DNA of 64,000 nucleotides from JAEUJM01 sp964635055 (GTDB lineage: Bacteria; Actinomycetota; Acidimicrobiia; Acidimicrobiales; DATDAH01). Both the position numbers and the translations under genes were made by a program. This document shows, one piece after another, positions 15,886 to 24,128 of this stretch; position 1 is the stretch's first letter, and each line of letters starts with the position of its first letter. Under the pieces are notes generated by a model that saw nothing but the letters and a program-made list of their open reading frames with translations, did no database searches and had not been told where the DNA came from. The stretch is taken from the NCBI GenBank assembly GCA_964635055.1, contig CAZWMT010000004.1, positions 62,001 through 126,000 on the forward strand, given 5' to 3'.

Positions 15886-17633
15886 TGTGTGGCATCGCCG
15901 GCGCCTTCGGCCCTCGGGCCCGGTACGACGCGGTCGAGGCCATGGTGCGCCACCAGCACCACCGTGGCCCCGACGCCCAGTGGGTGCACGGCGCCGCCGA
16001 CGGTGGCGCCGCGATCGGCACCAACCGGCTGAGCATCATCGACCGCTCCCCCGGCGCCGACGAGCCCCTCGTGAGCCCATCGGGCACCCGCATCGCGTTC
16101 AACGGCGAGATCTACAACCACGTCGAGCTGCGTCGCGAGCTGTCGGGCTACCCGTTCCGGACGCGCACGGACACCGAGGTCCTCCTCGCCGCCCACGAGC
16201 GATGGGGCGAGGCCTGCCTGCACCGCCTTGTCGGCATGTTCTCGGTGCTCCTCTGGAACGAGTCGACCGGTCGGCTGCTCGCGGCGCGCGACCGCTTCGG
16301 CGTCAAGCCCCTCCACTACCACTGCGGGGTCGACGGGACGCTGCTCGTCGCCAGCGAGATCGGCGCGTTGCTCGCCGCGGGCGTGCCGGCCGAGCCGGAC
16401 GACCGCGCGTGGTCGACCTTCCTGACCAGTGGCCTGCACGATCACTCGACCCGGACGTTCTGGGCCGGGATCGCCCGCCTGCCCGCAGGGCACGTGCTGC
16501 GGTGGCACGCCGGGACGACCGTCGTCGAGCCGTGGTACGACCTGGTGGAGGCCACGGGACCCGATGACGACCCGAGGCCGGAGGACACGGTCGCCGACGA
16601 GTACCGCTCGTTGCTGACCGAGAGCGTCCGGCTGCGATTCCGCTCCGATGTGCCGGTGGGGGTGAACCTGAGCGGCGGGCTCGACTCGGCGACGCTCCTC
16701 GGCCTGGTCGGTCAGCTCCCCGGCGGCCACCCACCGGTCATGGCCTACACCTTCGCCACCGGCGACGACCGGTACGACGAGACCCCGTGGGTGCGCCGGA
16801 TGCTCGCGGGCACCGACCACACGTCGACCGTGGTCACGTTGACACCGGAGGCCGTGCCCGCGTTGGCCCGCTCGGTCCAGGCCACCCAGGACGAGCCCTT
16901 CGGTGGGTTGCCGACCCTCGCCTACGCGCTCCTGTTCGAAGAGGCCCGCAGCCGGGGCACCGTGGTCCTGCTGGACGGCCAGGGCATGGACGAGCAGTGG
17001 GCGGGCTACGACTACTACCGGACCGCCCGCGCGGGAGCACCGGCACCCGTCGTGCAGGGCCTCACCGATCACCCCGTGCGCCCCGGGTGCCTGGTGGCCG
17101 GCTTCGCGGAGCGGGCCGTCCCGTTCGAGCCCCCGCAGGGGTTCGCCGACCCGCTCCGCGCCCTGCAGCACCGCGACCTCTCCTGCACGAAGATCCCCCG
17201 GGCGCTCCGCTTCAACGACCGGGCCTCGATGCGGGCCTCCGTCGAGCTGCGCGAGCCGTTCCTCGACCACCGGCTCGTCGAGCTGGCCCTCCGCCAGCCG
17301 GCCGATCGCAAGGTGCGCGACGGGACCGGCAAGTGGCTGCTGCGGCGCATCGCCGCCGATCTGATCCCCGGGGGCATCGCCGAGGCACCGAAGCGGCCGC
17401 TGCAGACGCCCCAGCGTGAATGGCTCCGTGGGCCGTTGCGGGCCTGGGCAGGGGCGCTGATCGACACCGCGCTCGAGGTCACCGGTGGCCGCTGGCTCGA
17501 CGAGGCCGCGGTCCGACGCGAGTGGGACGCCTTCTCGGCCGGTCACGGCGACAACAGCTACTTCGTGTGGCAGTGGGTCAGCCTGGGCCTCGCCATCGAG
17601 CAGCGCCCGACCGCGTTCCTCCGGTTGCCCTGA
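15885..17633 (+). CDS. asnB: Second asparagine synthase-like amidotransferase
   Basis: 582 residues; the ATG at 15885 shares a base with the neuA stop. The sequence begins MCGIAGAFG with Cys2 as nucleophile. HRGPDAQ, RLSIID, FNGEIYNHVE and RTDTEV follow in the glutaminase domain. The synthetase domain has LSGGLDSATLL near residue 262 and DGQGMDEQWAGY. It differs clearly from the copy at 9649, so this is an old divergence rather than a local duplication. Coupling to neuA suggests it amidates the nonulosonic acid or a uronic acid in the same glycan, which is inference. It ends the rightward operon, facing a leftward gene 22 bases away. Confidence 0.9.
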   Translation: MCGIAGAFGPRARYDAVEAMVRHQHHRGPDAQWVHGAADGGAAIGTNRLSIIDRSPGADEPLVSPSGTRIAFNGEIYNHVELRRELSGYPFRTRTDTEVLLAAHERWGEACLHRLVGMFSVLLWNESTGRLLAARDRFGVKPLHYHCGVDGTLLVASEIGALLAAGVPAEPDDRAWSTFLTSGLHDHSTRTFWAGIARLPAGHVLRWHAGTTVVEPWYDLVEATGPDDDPRPEDTVADEYRSLLTESVRLRFRSDVPVGVNLSGGLDSATLLGLVGQLPGGHPPVMAYTFATGDDRYDETPWVRRMLAGTDHTSTVVTLTPEAVPALARSVQATQDEPFGGLPTLAYALLFEEARSRGTVVLLDGQGMDEQWAGYDYYRTARAGAPAPVVQGLTDHPVRPGCLVAGFAERAVPFEPPQGFADPLRALQHRDLSCTKIPRALRFNDRASMRASVELREPFLDHRLVELALRQPADRKVRDGTGKWLLRRIAADLIPGGIAEAPKRPLQTPQREWLRGPLRAWAGALIDTALEVTGGRWLDEAAVRREWDAFSAGHGDNSYFVWQWVSLGLAIEQRPTAFLRLP

Positions 17634-17655
17634 GCGGCCCGACGCGTGAGGGTCG

Positions 17656-18993
17656 CTACGCCGACGGCTCCGACGCCGGGAGCGCGGGTTTGAACGCCGC
17701 CGGTTCCGACGGCGCCGGTTCCGGCGGCGCGGGCACCCAGCCCTTCGCGGCAGCGATGGCGAGGACGGACACGGCCGCGAGGGGCACGAGCAGGCCGAGC
17801 GCCGGCACCAGGTACCGCACGATGGACAGGGCCGCCACGGCGCTGATCCACGAGGCCAGCGTCACCGCGCCCGCCAGCACCAGGTACCAGCGCCACGATC
17901 CCCCGCGCCGGAACGCGACGACCCCTCCCGCCGTGACGAAGGCGAGGAACACGACCTGGACGGCGAGGATCACCCCCTCGTAGCGGAAGGTCTCGGTCCC
18001 GTACCACGACCGGGCGGTCTTGTAGACGACGAGCTCGGTGAGCGCCGCCGGGTGCTCGCGCGCCACGTCGGCCAGGTACGAGCCGAGCGTGCCCTCGCGG
18101 CCGAGCTCGTCCTCGCGTTCCTTGGCGTCGATCACGAGACGGCGCATGTCCCCCGGCATCGGGAGCGACTCGGCGTCCTCACGTGAGCCGACGGCCAGTG
18201 AGAGCCCGTCGATCACGTTGAGGTCGGGCGAGTCCGAGAGCAGCACCGGCGTCCCCCCGAGCGACGACATCCACGCCGAGGCGAGGCCGACCGGCACCAG
18301 GAACCCGCCCACGAGGGCCAGGCACAGCAGCGCTCGCCGCGCCAACGGCCCGCTCAGCCGGAACCACGCCACCAGCGCCAGCGCCGGCAGCAGCACGAGG
18401 CCGGCGGGGCGGATGACCGCGCCGAGCCCGAGGAGGGCCCCCGCCCCGGCGATCCGGCGCGACCGGGCGGCGGCCTCATCGATCACGGGGAGGAACACCA
18501 GCACGGCGGCGTAGAGCACCACCATGAAGGGGATCTCGCTGTTCGGCTGCTTGGTGGTCCAGAGGGTGAGCGGGTAGGCGATCCACAGCACGCTCGTCAC
18601 CCAGGCATGGCGGCGGTCGAAGATCCGACGGGCCACGAGGTGCAGGAGCACGCCGGCGACTGCGGTCAGCCCGAGCGTCAACGGCGTCAGCACGTCGTCG
18701 CGGCCGACGCCGACCGCATCACCGGCCTCGAAGGTCGCGGCGAGCACGAGCGGGTAGCCCGGTGGGTAGCGCAAGGCCGGCACACCAGGGACCACCACGA
18801 GACCGTCCCCGTCGGCGAGGTGCTCGGCGACGGGGCGGTAGAACAGGGCGAAGTCGGTGCTCTCGTTGGCGGACCGGTCGGCGGGCAGCGCCACGCGGAA
18901 CGCGAGGAGCACGACGATCTGGCCCACGAGGAGCAGCAGGATGTCGCGCCCGAGATGACCGTCATCGCGGTCACCCACGATGGCGGCACGCAC
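17656..18993 (-). CDS. Polytopic membrane glycosyltransferase, GT39/PMT-like
   Basis: 445 residues from a GTG at 18993. About ten hydrophobic helices begin at residue 17. An acidic loop follows the first helix (ANESTDFALFYR) and precedes RYPPGYPL. A CHX-type Lys/Gln loop (TTKQPNSE) comes next. This is the layout of GT-C enzymes that use polyprenyl-phosphate sugars outside the membrane (ArnT/PMT-like and related actinobacterial proteins). The C-terminal 35 residues are Pro/Ala/Ser/Glu-rich. TACGCT lies 8 bases before the start on the minus strand, and the promoter region is shared with the divergent GT gene. The substrate is unknown. Confidence 0.78.
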   Translation of the reverse strand: MRAAIVGDRDDGHLGRDILLLLVGQIVVLLAFRVALPADRSANESTDFALFYRPVAEHLADGDGLVVVPGVPALRYPPGYPLVLAATFEAGDAVGVGRDDVLTPLTLGLTAVAGVLLHLVARRIFDRRHAWVTSVLWIAYPLTLWTTKQPNSEIPFMVVLYAAVLVFLPVIDEAAARSRRIAGAGALLGLGAVIRPAGLVLLPALALVAWFRLSGPLARRALLCLALVGGFLVPVGLASAWMSSLGGTPVLLSDSPDLNVIDGLSLAVGSREDAESLPMPGDMRRLVIDAKEREDELGREGTLGSYLADVAREHPAALTELVVYKTARSWYGTETFRYEGVILAVQVVFLAFVTAGGVVAFRRGGSWRWYLVLAGAVTLASWISAVAALSIVRYLVPALGLLVPLAAVSVLAIAAAKGWVPAPPEPAPSEPAAFKPALPASEPSA

Positions 18994-19001
18994 GATCGGG
19001 G

Positions 19002-19007
19002 AGCGTA
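19002..19007 (-). promoter_or_regulatory. -10 hexamer TACGCT (minus), leaderless type
   Basis: Complement of AGCGTA, 8 bases before the GTG at 18993. It faces the TAGAGT hexamer of the divergent transcript about 70 bases away. Confidence 0.5.
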
Positions 19008-19074
19008 CCGCAGGCCACCACGTCCCCAGATGACGCGGGCACGGTCGGCCAGGGCGGCGTCACGGCACGTTCTC

Positions 19075-19080
19075 TAGAGT
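19075..19080 (+). promoter_or_regulatory. -10 hexamer TAGAGT, exact leaderless spacing
   Basis: TAGAGT ends 6 bases before a GTG at 19087, the spacing expected if transcription starts on the G of that GTG. The GTG opens a 9-codon ORF rather than the glycosyltransferase itself. Confidence 0.55.
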
Positions 19081-19086
19081 GTCGGC

Positions 19087-19116
19087 GTGACCACGGAACC
19101 CGTCGTCGAGGGTTGA
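19087..19116 (+). other. Leaderless 9-codon mini-ORF
   Basis: GTG at 19087 opens a frame encoding MTTEPVVEG. Its TGA (19114-19116) overlaps a TTG (19113-19115) that starts the glycosyltransferase as TTGA. This looks like a short leaderless leader peptide that delivers ribosomes to a weak TTG start. The same arrangement recurs at 29848-29922. There is no sign of an attenuator. Confidence 0.4.
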
Positions 19117-20474
19117 CCGGCGCCCACGGGCCGCTGCTGATCGTCGCCTACGCGCTCGCCCCGGGACCGGGCGGCGCCGAGGCACTGGTCAACGCCGGCC
19201 TGGTCGACGCGCTCACCGCGGCACGCGAGGAGATCGCCGTGGTGGCCGCGCCCCCGACCGGGGACGTGGCCACGGCCGGCGCCGCCCCCCGCACCGCGGA
19301 CGCGAGCGACGCCGTGCGCCGGGTCGCCGCCGCGTCGACACCCCGGCGGGCCCTCGGCCTGCTCACCGGCTGGCTCGACCGGCCGCGGCACGACCCGAGG
19401 GGCGCCACGGCCCGCCTGATCGACCACGGCCGATCGGTCGTGCACCTGGCGCCGCTGCGAACCGTCGCCTGGGCCGACGCGGCGGCGAGGGAGATCGACG
19501 CGCGGCGAGCGCCCGCCGCGTGGGACGGGGCCGTGGTCTGGGCCCGCGCCACCCCGCCCGAGTCGTTCGAGGCCGCCATCCGGGCGCACCGCCGTCACCC
19601 GTTCCCCCTCGTGGCCAACTACAACGACCCGATGCCCCCCGACCGTGGGGACACCCGGCCGCCGCTCGGCTCCACCGACCGGGCGCTGGACCGCCTCCAA
19701 CGCCGCCAGAACCGGTACCTCGCCCGGCTCGGCGATGCCTGGACGTTCCCCTCGGCGGCCCTGCGCGACCTCATGATCGAGCGGGCCGCCCTGGATCGTC
19801 ACCGCTGCTTCGTGATCCCCCACCTCGTTCCGGCCCGCCCCGCGACGCCCCGCCCGGTGCCGGGCGAACCACCCCGGCTCCTCTATGCCGGCACCCTCTA
19901 TCGCTGGGTGTTCGAGGGGCCCCTGGCCCAGGTCCTCCAGGAGTGGTCCGTCGCCGGCCGGCTGCGCCTGGTGGTCGCCGCGGCACGCGCCGACGACCAT
20001 GACGTCCGCGCGCTCCGCGCCCTCGTTCCGGGCGTGGAGGTGCACCGCGACCTCGACCCGGGCGAGCTCGACGCACTCGTGGACGAGGTCGACGCCGTGC
20101 TGGTGGTCGACAACCGCCCTCCCCTCCTGCCCACCAAGGTCGTCGACGGCGTGTGCCGCCTGCGCCCTCTGGTCGCCGTCGCCGTCCCCGGCTCGACCAC
20201 CAGCGAGGTGATCCGACATGCCGGCGGGATCACCGCCGACCGAGGCGACGGCGAGGCCATCGAGGCTGCGCTGCGGGCGCTGGACGCGCTCCTCGCCGAC
20301 CCGGTCGCCACGGCCGACCGACGCCGACACCAGGCGCTCGCCGCCGAGCGCTTCTCGTCGGCACGGGTGCTCGCCGACGTCGGTGCGGTGCTCGACTTCG
20401 CGGCGTGCCACTTCGCGGCGCGGACGACGGGTCGAGAGGCCCCCGCGCCGCCCCTCCTGGCGCCGGGCCCGTGA
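19113..20474 (+). CDS. GT-B fold glycosyltransferase
   Basis: 453 residues from a TTG at 19113. The N-terminal half begins LLIVAYALAPGPGGAEAL, a typical GT4-like acceptor-domain loop. The C-terminal half has PPRLLYAGTLYRW and a LLPTKVVDGVCRLRPLVAV segment, the place where GT4 enzymes usually carry the donor-binding ExxxxxxxE motif, which is degenerate here. The TTG was chosen because the frame upstream is non-coding and because it overlaps the stop of a leaderless mini-ORF. It overlaps the next gene by four bases. Donor and acceptor are unknown. Confidence 0.78.
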   Translation: MTGAHGPLLIVAYALAPGPGGAEALVNAGLVDALTAAREEIAVVAAPPTGDVATAGAAPRTADASDAVRRVAAASTPRRALGLLTGWLDRPRHDPRGATARLIDHGRSVVHLAPLRTVAWADAAAREIDARRAPAAWDGAVVWARATPPESFEAAIRAHRRHPFPLVANYNDPMPPDRGDTRPPLGSTDRALDRLQRRQNRYLARLGDAWTFPSAALRDLMIERAALDRHRCFVIPHLVPARPATPRPVPGEPPRLLYAGTLYRWVFEGPLAQVLQEWSVAGRLRLVVAAARADDHDVRALRALVPGVEVHRDLDPGELDALVDEVDAVLVVDNRPPLLPTKVVDGVCRLRPLVAVAVPGSTTSEVIRHAGGITADRGDGEAIEAALRALDALLADPVATADRRRHQALAAERFSSARVLADVGAVLDFAACHFAARTTGREAPAPPLLAPGP

Positions 20475-21925
20475 CCCTCGACCGGCGGGTGGTGGTGCTG
20501 GTGACGGCGGCCGGCGCCCTCTGCCTCTCGGTCGTGGTCCTGGCCGCGTCGAGCCACCACGGCCTGGCGGTGAGCCCCGACTCGGTCTCGTACCTGCGCG
20601 CCGCCGACGACCTCGCCGCCGGCCGGTCGCCGAGCGACGCCCGGGGGGAGCCGTTCGTGGCGTGGCCGCCGCTCTACCCTGCGCTCGTCGCGGCGACCAC
20701 GGTCCTGTCCGGTCAGAGCGCACCGGCCGCGGCCCGGACACTGAACGCCATCCTCGTCGTGGTGCTCGTGGTGGTGTTCGCCGGCGCCGTCCTCCGTCTG
20801 GTGGCGCACCGGTCCCTCCAGCTCGTGGCGGTCGGAGGCGTCGTGCTCGCTCCCGCGGTCCTCGGCATGGCCGAGAGCGCGCTGAGCGAGCTGCTCTTCG
20901 CCGTGATCGTGCTCGCCGCCCTGTGGGCCATCGCCGAGAGCCGTCGCTCGGGCTCGTGGCGCCTCGTGACGGCCGCGGCCGGCCTCGCGGCGGCGGCGTC
21001 GCTCACGAAGTACGTGGGCGTCGTGGTCATCGGCGTGGGTACGTGCTCGTTGCTGCCTCGCCGACGGGTCGCGCTGACGTTCTCCGCGCTCGCCTCGCTC
21101 CCGCTCGGGCTCTGGTTGGTGCACAACCGGCTGGTCAGCGGCACCACCACCGGCATCCGCGAGGTCGACCCCTCGGCGGGCGGCGTCCTGCGGCCCGTGG
21201 CGGAGACGGCAGGGAACTGGCTCGTGCCGGGCGCGCCGATCCCCGCGCTGCTCGGGGTGGTCCTGGCCGCACTCGTCGGGTGGGCGGCCGCCCGCGCCGT
21301 CCGCGTCGATCGCCAAGCCGGCGCCTCACCACTGCCGTTCTGCCTGTTCGTGGTCGGCTACCCCCTTGCCCTGGTCGTGCTCTCGGCCGTGGTCGGGTTC
21401 GACCCGGTGAGCCACCGCCTTCTCGCGCCCGCCTGGCCGCCGTTGGTGCTCGTCGGGGCGATCGCGCTCGACGACCGGCTCACGGCCGCGTCCCCCGCCG
21501 AGAGCACGCCCCACACGCGCCTCCTGGTCGGCGCCGCGGCCCTCTGGATGGTCGCCGCAGGCGTCGTCGTCGCCCACGATGCCCGCCGCCTCGCCGCGGA
21601 GGGAGGCGGGTACGGGTCGTCGCGGTGGGACCACTCGGCGCTGCTGGCGGTCACGGGGGCGCTGCCCAGGGACGCCACGGTGGCGAGCAACGCTCCGTAC
21701 CCGCTGGCCTTCAGGACCGGGCGCGCCGCGCTCGGAGCGGACGAGGCACGACCAGGGACCCTCCTGGCCTGGTTCGACGATTCCGAACGCTCCCCGACCA
21801 CGCCCGGCCCACGCCGGGCACCCACGAGCGAGGTGGCCGCCCGGGTGGGCGCGGAGCTACGGCTCGAGCGCGTCGTCGACGACGGGCGTCTCTTCGTCGT
21901 CGTGCACCGCGCCTCCGGGGGGTGA
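20471..21925 (+). CDS. Polytopic membrane protein, GT39/mannosyltransferase-like
   Basis: 484 residues from a GTG at 20471 (GTGA overlap with the preceding gene). Hydrophobic helices start at residue 6. The first extracytoplasmic loop contains SPDSVSYLRAADDL, the acidic motif often found in GT-C transferases, followed by WPPLYPALVA. Another eight or so helices follow, then a soluble tail of about 110 residues ending RLFVVVHRASGG. The overall plan is that of a dolichyl- or polyprenyl-phosphate-sugar-dependent transferase. It parallels the protein at 17656 in topology, though the two are not near-identical. It is probably co-transcribed with the upstream GT. Confidence 0.72.
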   Translation: MTLDRRVVVLVTAAGALCLSVVVLAASSHHGLAVSPDSVSYLRAADDLAAGRSPSDARGEPFVAWPPLYPALVAATTVLSGQSAPAAARTLNAILVVVLVVVFAGAVLRLVAHRSLQLVAVGGVVLAPAVLGMAESALSELLFAVIVLAALWAIAESRRSGSWRLVTAAAGLAAAASLTKYVGVVVIGVGTCSLLPRRRVALTFSALASLPLGLWLVHNRLVSGTTTGIREVDPSAGGVLRPVAETAGNWLVPGAPIPALLGVVLAALVGWAAARAVRVDRQAGASPLPFCLFVVGYPLALVVLSAVVGFDPVSHRLLAPAWPPLVLVGAIALDDRLTAASPAESTPHTRLLVGAAALWMVAAGVVVAHDARRLAAEGGGYGSSRWDHSALLAVTGALPRDATVASNAPYPLAFRTGRAALGADEARPGTLLAWFDDSERSPTTPGPRRAPTSEVAARVGAELRLERVVDDGRLFVVVHRASGG

Positions 21926-21951
21926 GGTTCCCGGGCTCGGCGCGCGGTCGA

Positions 21952-22980
21952 TCAGTTTCGTCGGCGCGCCCTGGCCAGGCCCGCCCGCGCGAGCGCACCC
22001 ACGCGCGAGCCGGTCGTGGCCGACGGGGACGCGTCGAACCGGCCGAGGTCGGGCCGACGGGCCTCCACGGCCTCGAAGAACGAGCCGAGCGCCGGGAGGA
22101 TCCGCTCGACACGACGGTGGAACGCCGCCTCGGAGTAGAACGTTCGCAACGCAGGTGCGTCGCCACCCTGCAACGGGAAGCCGGCGACGGCCGCGAGGAC
22201 GCGATCGACGTCGAAGCGCACCGAATGGGTCTCGAGCTTGTACGCGTTGACATCGGGCTCGAGGTAGTCCGCCAGCCCGCCGTGGAGGTTGCTGAACACC
22301 GTGCAACCACAGGTGAGGGCCTCGAGGGGCTGGAACCCGAAGCCCTCGACCCAGGTCTCCGCACCCGGGTCCGTCGACAGCCGCGCCGGCGCCGAGGAGT
22401 ACAGGTACACCTTGCTCCGCTGGTAGAGCTCGATCAGCTCACCCCGGTCGATGAACGCCTCCTGCACACGCAGCCGGCAGCGGTCGGCCAGTGCGGGGAC
22501 CAGGTGATCGAGCAGGTACGACGTGGACTTGCGGGCCAGGAACAGCACGTCGATGTCACGCTCGGTCCCAGGATCCACGCACCGCTCGTCCAGCACCGGC
22601 GGCAGCAGGTTGATCGGTTGGTGGGGCGCCCGTTGCATCCAGTACGCCATCAGCGCCCGGCTCAGCGCCAGCACCGGCACCGTCTCGGGGAGACGCGCGC
22701 CCCATCCGCCACTCTGCGCGTAGTAGACGACCCGGCGCCCGGCGAGCAGGTCGACCAGCTCGTTCACGTGCGGCCCCCAGGTGACGACGAAGAGGTCGTC
22801 GGGCGCGGCGGTCGCCATCGACCCCTCGAGCGTGGCGACGCCCGGCTCCGGATCGCGGTAGAGGGTGATGTCGGTGGGCACGTGGCGGTCGAGCAGCTCG
22901 GCCATCCGGCGAGCGATCAGGAGCCCGCCGCTCGACCAGCGCCCACCGAGCCCCGGCAGCGCGACGTGGACCGCGGGCAT
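21952..22980 (-). CDS. GT-B glycosyltransferase, duplicate A
   Basis: 342 residues from the ATG at 22980. It starts VHVALPGLGG, then has TWGPHVNELVDLL, RRVVYYAQSGGWG, LARKSTSYL, YQRSKVYLYSS and GFGFQPLEALTCGCTVFSN. The last motif resembles the GT4 E-x7-E donor region (E in PLEAL). By eye roughly three quarters of its residues match the protein at 25067, and both the DNA and the gene ends are alike, so the two are a recent duplication. Between them lie an epimerase and a pyruvyltransferase. The Arg/Ala-rich C-terminal tail may be a membrane-surface anchor. An upstream in-frame ATG at 23037 is less likely. Confidence 0.8.
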   Translation of the reverse strand: MPAVHVALPGLGGRWSSGGLLIARRMAELLDRHVPTDITLYRDPEPGVATLEGSMATAAPDDLFVVTWGPHVNELVDLLAGRRVVYYAQSGGWGARLPETVPVLALSRALMAYWMQRAPHQPINLLPPVLDERCVDPGTERDIDVLFLARKSTSYLLDHLVPALADRCRLRVQEAFIDRGELIELYQRSKVYLYSSAPARLSTDPGAETWVEGFGFQPLEALTCGCTVFSNLHGGLADYLEPDVNAYKLETHSVRFDVDRVLAAVAGFPLQGGDAPALRTFYSEAAFHRRVERILPALGSFFEAVEARRPDLGRFDASPSATTGSRVGALARAGLARARRRN

Positions 22981-23041
22981 CCTGCTCAGGCGCCCCGACC
23001 GCCGCGGCGACCCGCCGGGCCGGCGGCGCCGACCCACCCTC

Positions 23042-23047
23042 TACTGT
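23042..23047 (+). promoter_or_regulatory. -10 hexamer TACTGT, leaderless type
   Basis: TACTGT ends 8 bases before the ATG of the epimerase at 23056, with no Shine-Dalgarno sequence between them. Confidence 0.55.
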
Positions 23048-23055
23048 TGGTCGCG

Positions 23056-24057
23056 ATGACGGAACGATATCTCGTGACCGGCGGCGCGGGATTCATCGGC
23101 TCCCACCTGAGCGACGCCCTGCTCGAGCGGGGGAACGAGGTGGTGGTGCTGGACAACCTGGCCACGGGGCGGCTGGCCAACCTCGAACGGGCGATGGCGT
23201 GCGACCGGTTCCGTTTCGTCCAGGGCTCGGTCCTCGACGAGCTCGCGGTGGACGAGCTGGTGCGCTCCTGTGACGTGGTCATCCACCTGGCCGCGGCCGT
23301 GGGCGTCAAGCTGATCGTGGAGCAGCGACTGCGGTCGCTGACCACCAACATCCGTGGCTCCGAGAACATGATCGAGGCGGCCCACCGGTACCGGCGCAAG
23401 ATCCTGCTCACCAGCACCTCCGAGATCTACGGGAAGAACCCCGAGTGCCCGCTCGCCGAGACCGCGGACCGGGTGCTCGGTTCCCCCACCGTGGCCCGCT
23501 GGGCCTACAGCACCGCCAAGGCGGTCGACGAGATCCTGGCCTACGCCTACCACGAGGAGCGGGGGCTCCCCACCGTCGTCGTCCGCCTCTTCAACACGGT
23601 CGGCCCCCGCCAGAGCGCCGCCTACGGCATGGTGATCCCCCGCTTCGTCCGTCAGGCCCTCGCCGGCGCGCCCCTCACCGTCTACGGGGACGGCACCCAG
23701 ACCCGCTGCTTCTGCCACGTGACCGACGTGGTCGCGGCGCTGCTGGCCCTCGTCGACAGGGACGAGGCCGTGGGCGAGGTCTTCAACGTCGGTGCGCAGG
23801 AGGAGATCTCGATGACGGCGCTGGCCGAACGCGTCATCGCCATCAGCGCGAGCGACTCGTCCATCGAGCTGGTGCCCTACGACCAGGCCTACGAGCGAGG
23901 GTTCGAGGACATGGCGCGCCGCGTGCCCGACACCACGAAGCTCGAGCGGCTCACGGGTTGGTCGCCCACTCACCTGCTGGACGACATCGTGGCCGAGATG
24001 CTGGCCGAGGCCGCGCACGAGCCCGAGGAACGAGGGCGTGGCCCGAGCGGCCCGTGA
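23056..24057 (+). CDS. NAD-dependent NDP-sugar epimerase/dehydratase (extended SDR)
   Basis: 333 residues. It begins YLVTGGAGFIGSHL with the NAD-binding glycine motif. STSEIYGK and AYSTAKAVDE carry the catalytic Ser/Thr-Tyr-Lys set (YxxxK intact). NTVGPRQS and the substrate-binding VYGDGTQTRCFCHV segment follow. It belongs near UDP-glucose 4-epimerase/UDP-xylose synthase-like proteins; the exact sugar is not predictable. The last 12 residues (from HEPEERGRG) are encoded by the first copy of a 43-base direct repeat, so the native C-terminus may have been replaced or extended by repeat DNA. It is flanked on both sides by leftward genes. Confidence 0.9.
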   Translation: MTERYLVTGGAGFIGSHLSDALLERGNEVVVLDNLATGRLANLERAMACDRFRFVQGSVLDELAVDELVRSCDVVIHLAAAVGVKLIVEQRLRSLTTNIRGSENMIEAAHRYRRKILLTSTSEIYGKNPECPLAETADRVLGSPTVARWAYSTAKAVDEILAYAYHEERGLPTVVVRLFNTVGPRQSAAYGMVIPRFVRQALAGAPLTVYGDGTQTRCFCHVTDVVAALLALVDRDEAVGEVFNVGAQEEISMTALAERVIAISASDSSIELVPYDQAYERGFEDMARRVPDTTKLERLTGWSPTHLLDDIVAEMLAEAAHEPEERGRGPSGP

Positions 24058-24123
24058 GCGAAGCGAACGAGAGCGGGAGACACGAGCCCGAGGAACGAGG
24101 GCGTGGCCCGAGCGCCCCGTGAG
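24016..24123 (+). repeat. 43-base direct repeat, two copies
   Basis: Copy 1 is 24016-24058 and copy 2 is 24081-24123. They start cacgagcccgaggaac, differ at one base and are separated by 22 bases (gcgaagcgaacgagagcggg and two more). Copy 1 encodes the end of the epimerase including its stop; copy 2 lies in the gap before the convergent pyruvyltransferase gene. It may be one of a dispersed genomic repeat family. I cannot see other copies in this window. Confidence 0.9.
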
Positions 24124-24128
24124 CCCGA

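Noticed and set aside
17634..17655. Terminator between the second asnB and the GT39-like gene
   Set aside because: The 22-base gap has no stable inverted repeat.
20218..22900. Long plus-strand frame upstream of the epimerase
   Set aside because: It only becomes a recognisable protein from the ATG at 23056; the earlier part overlaps other genes in a different phase.
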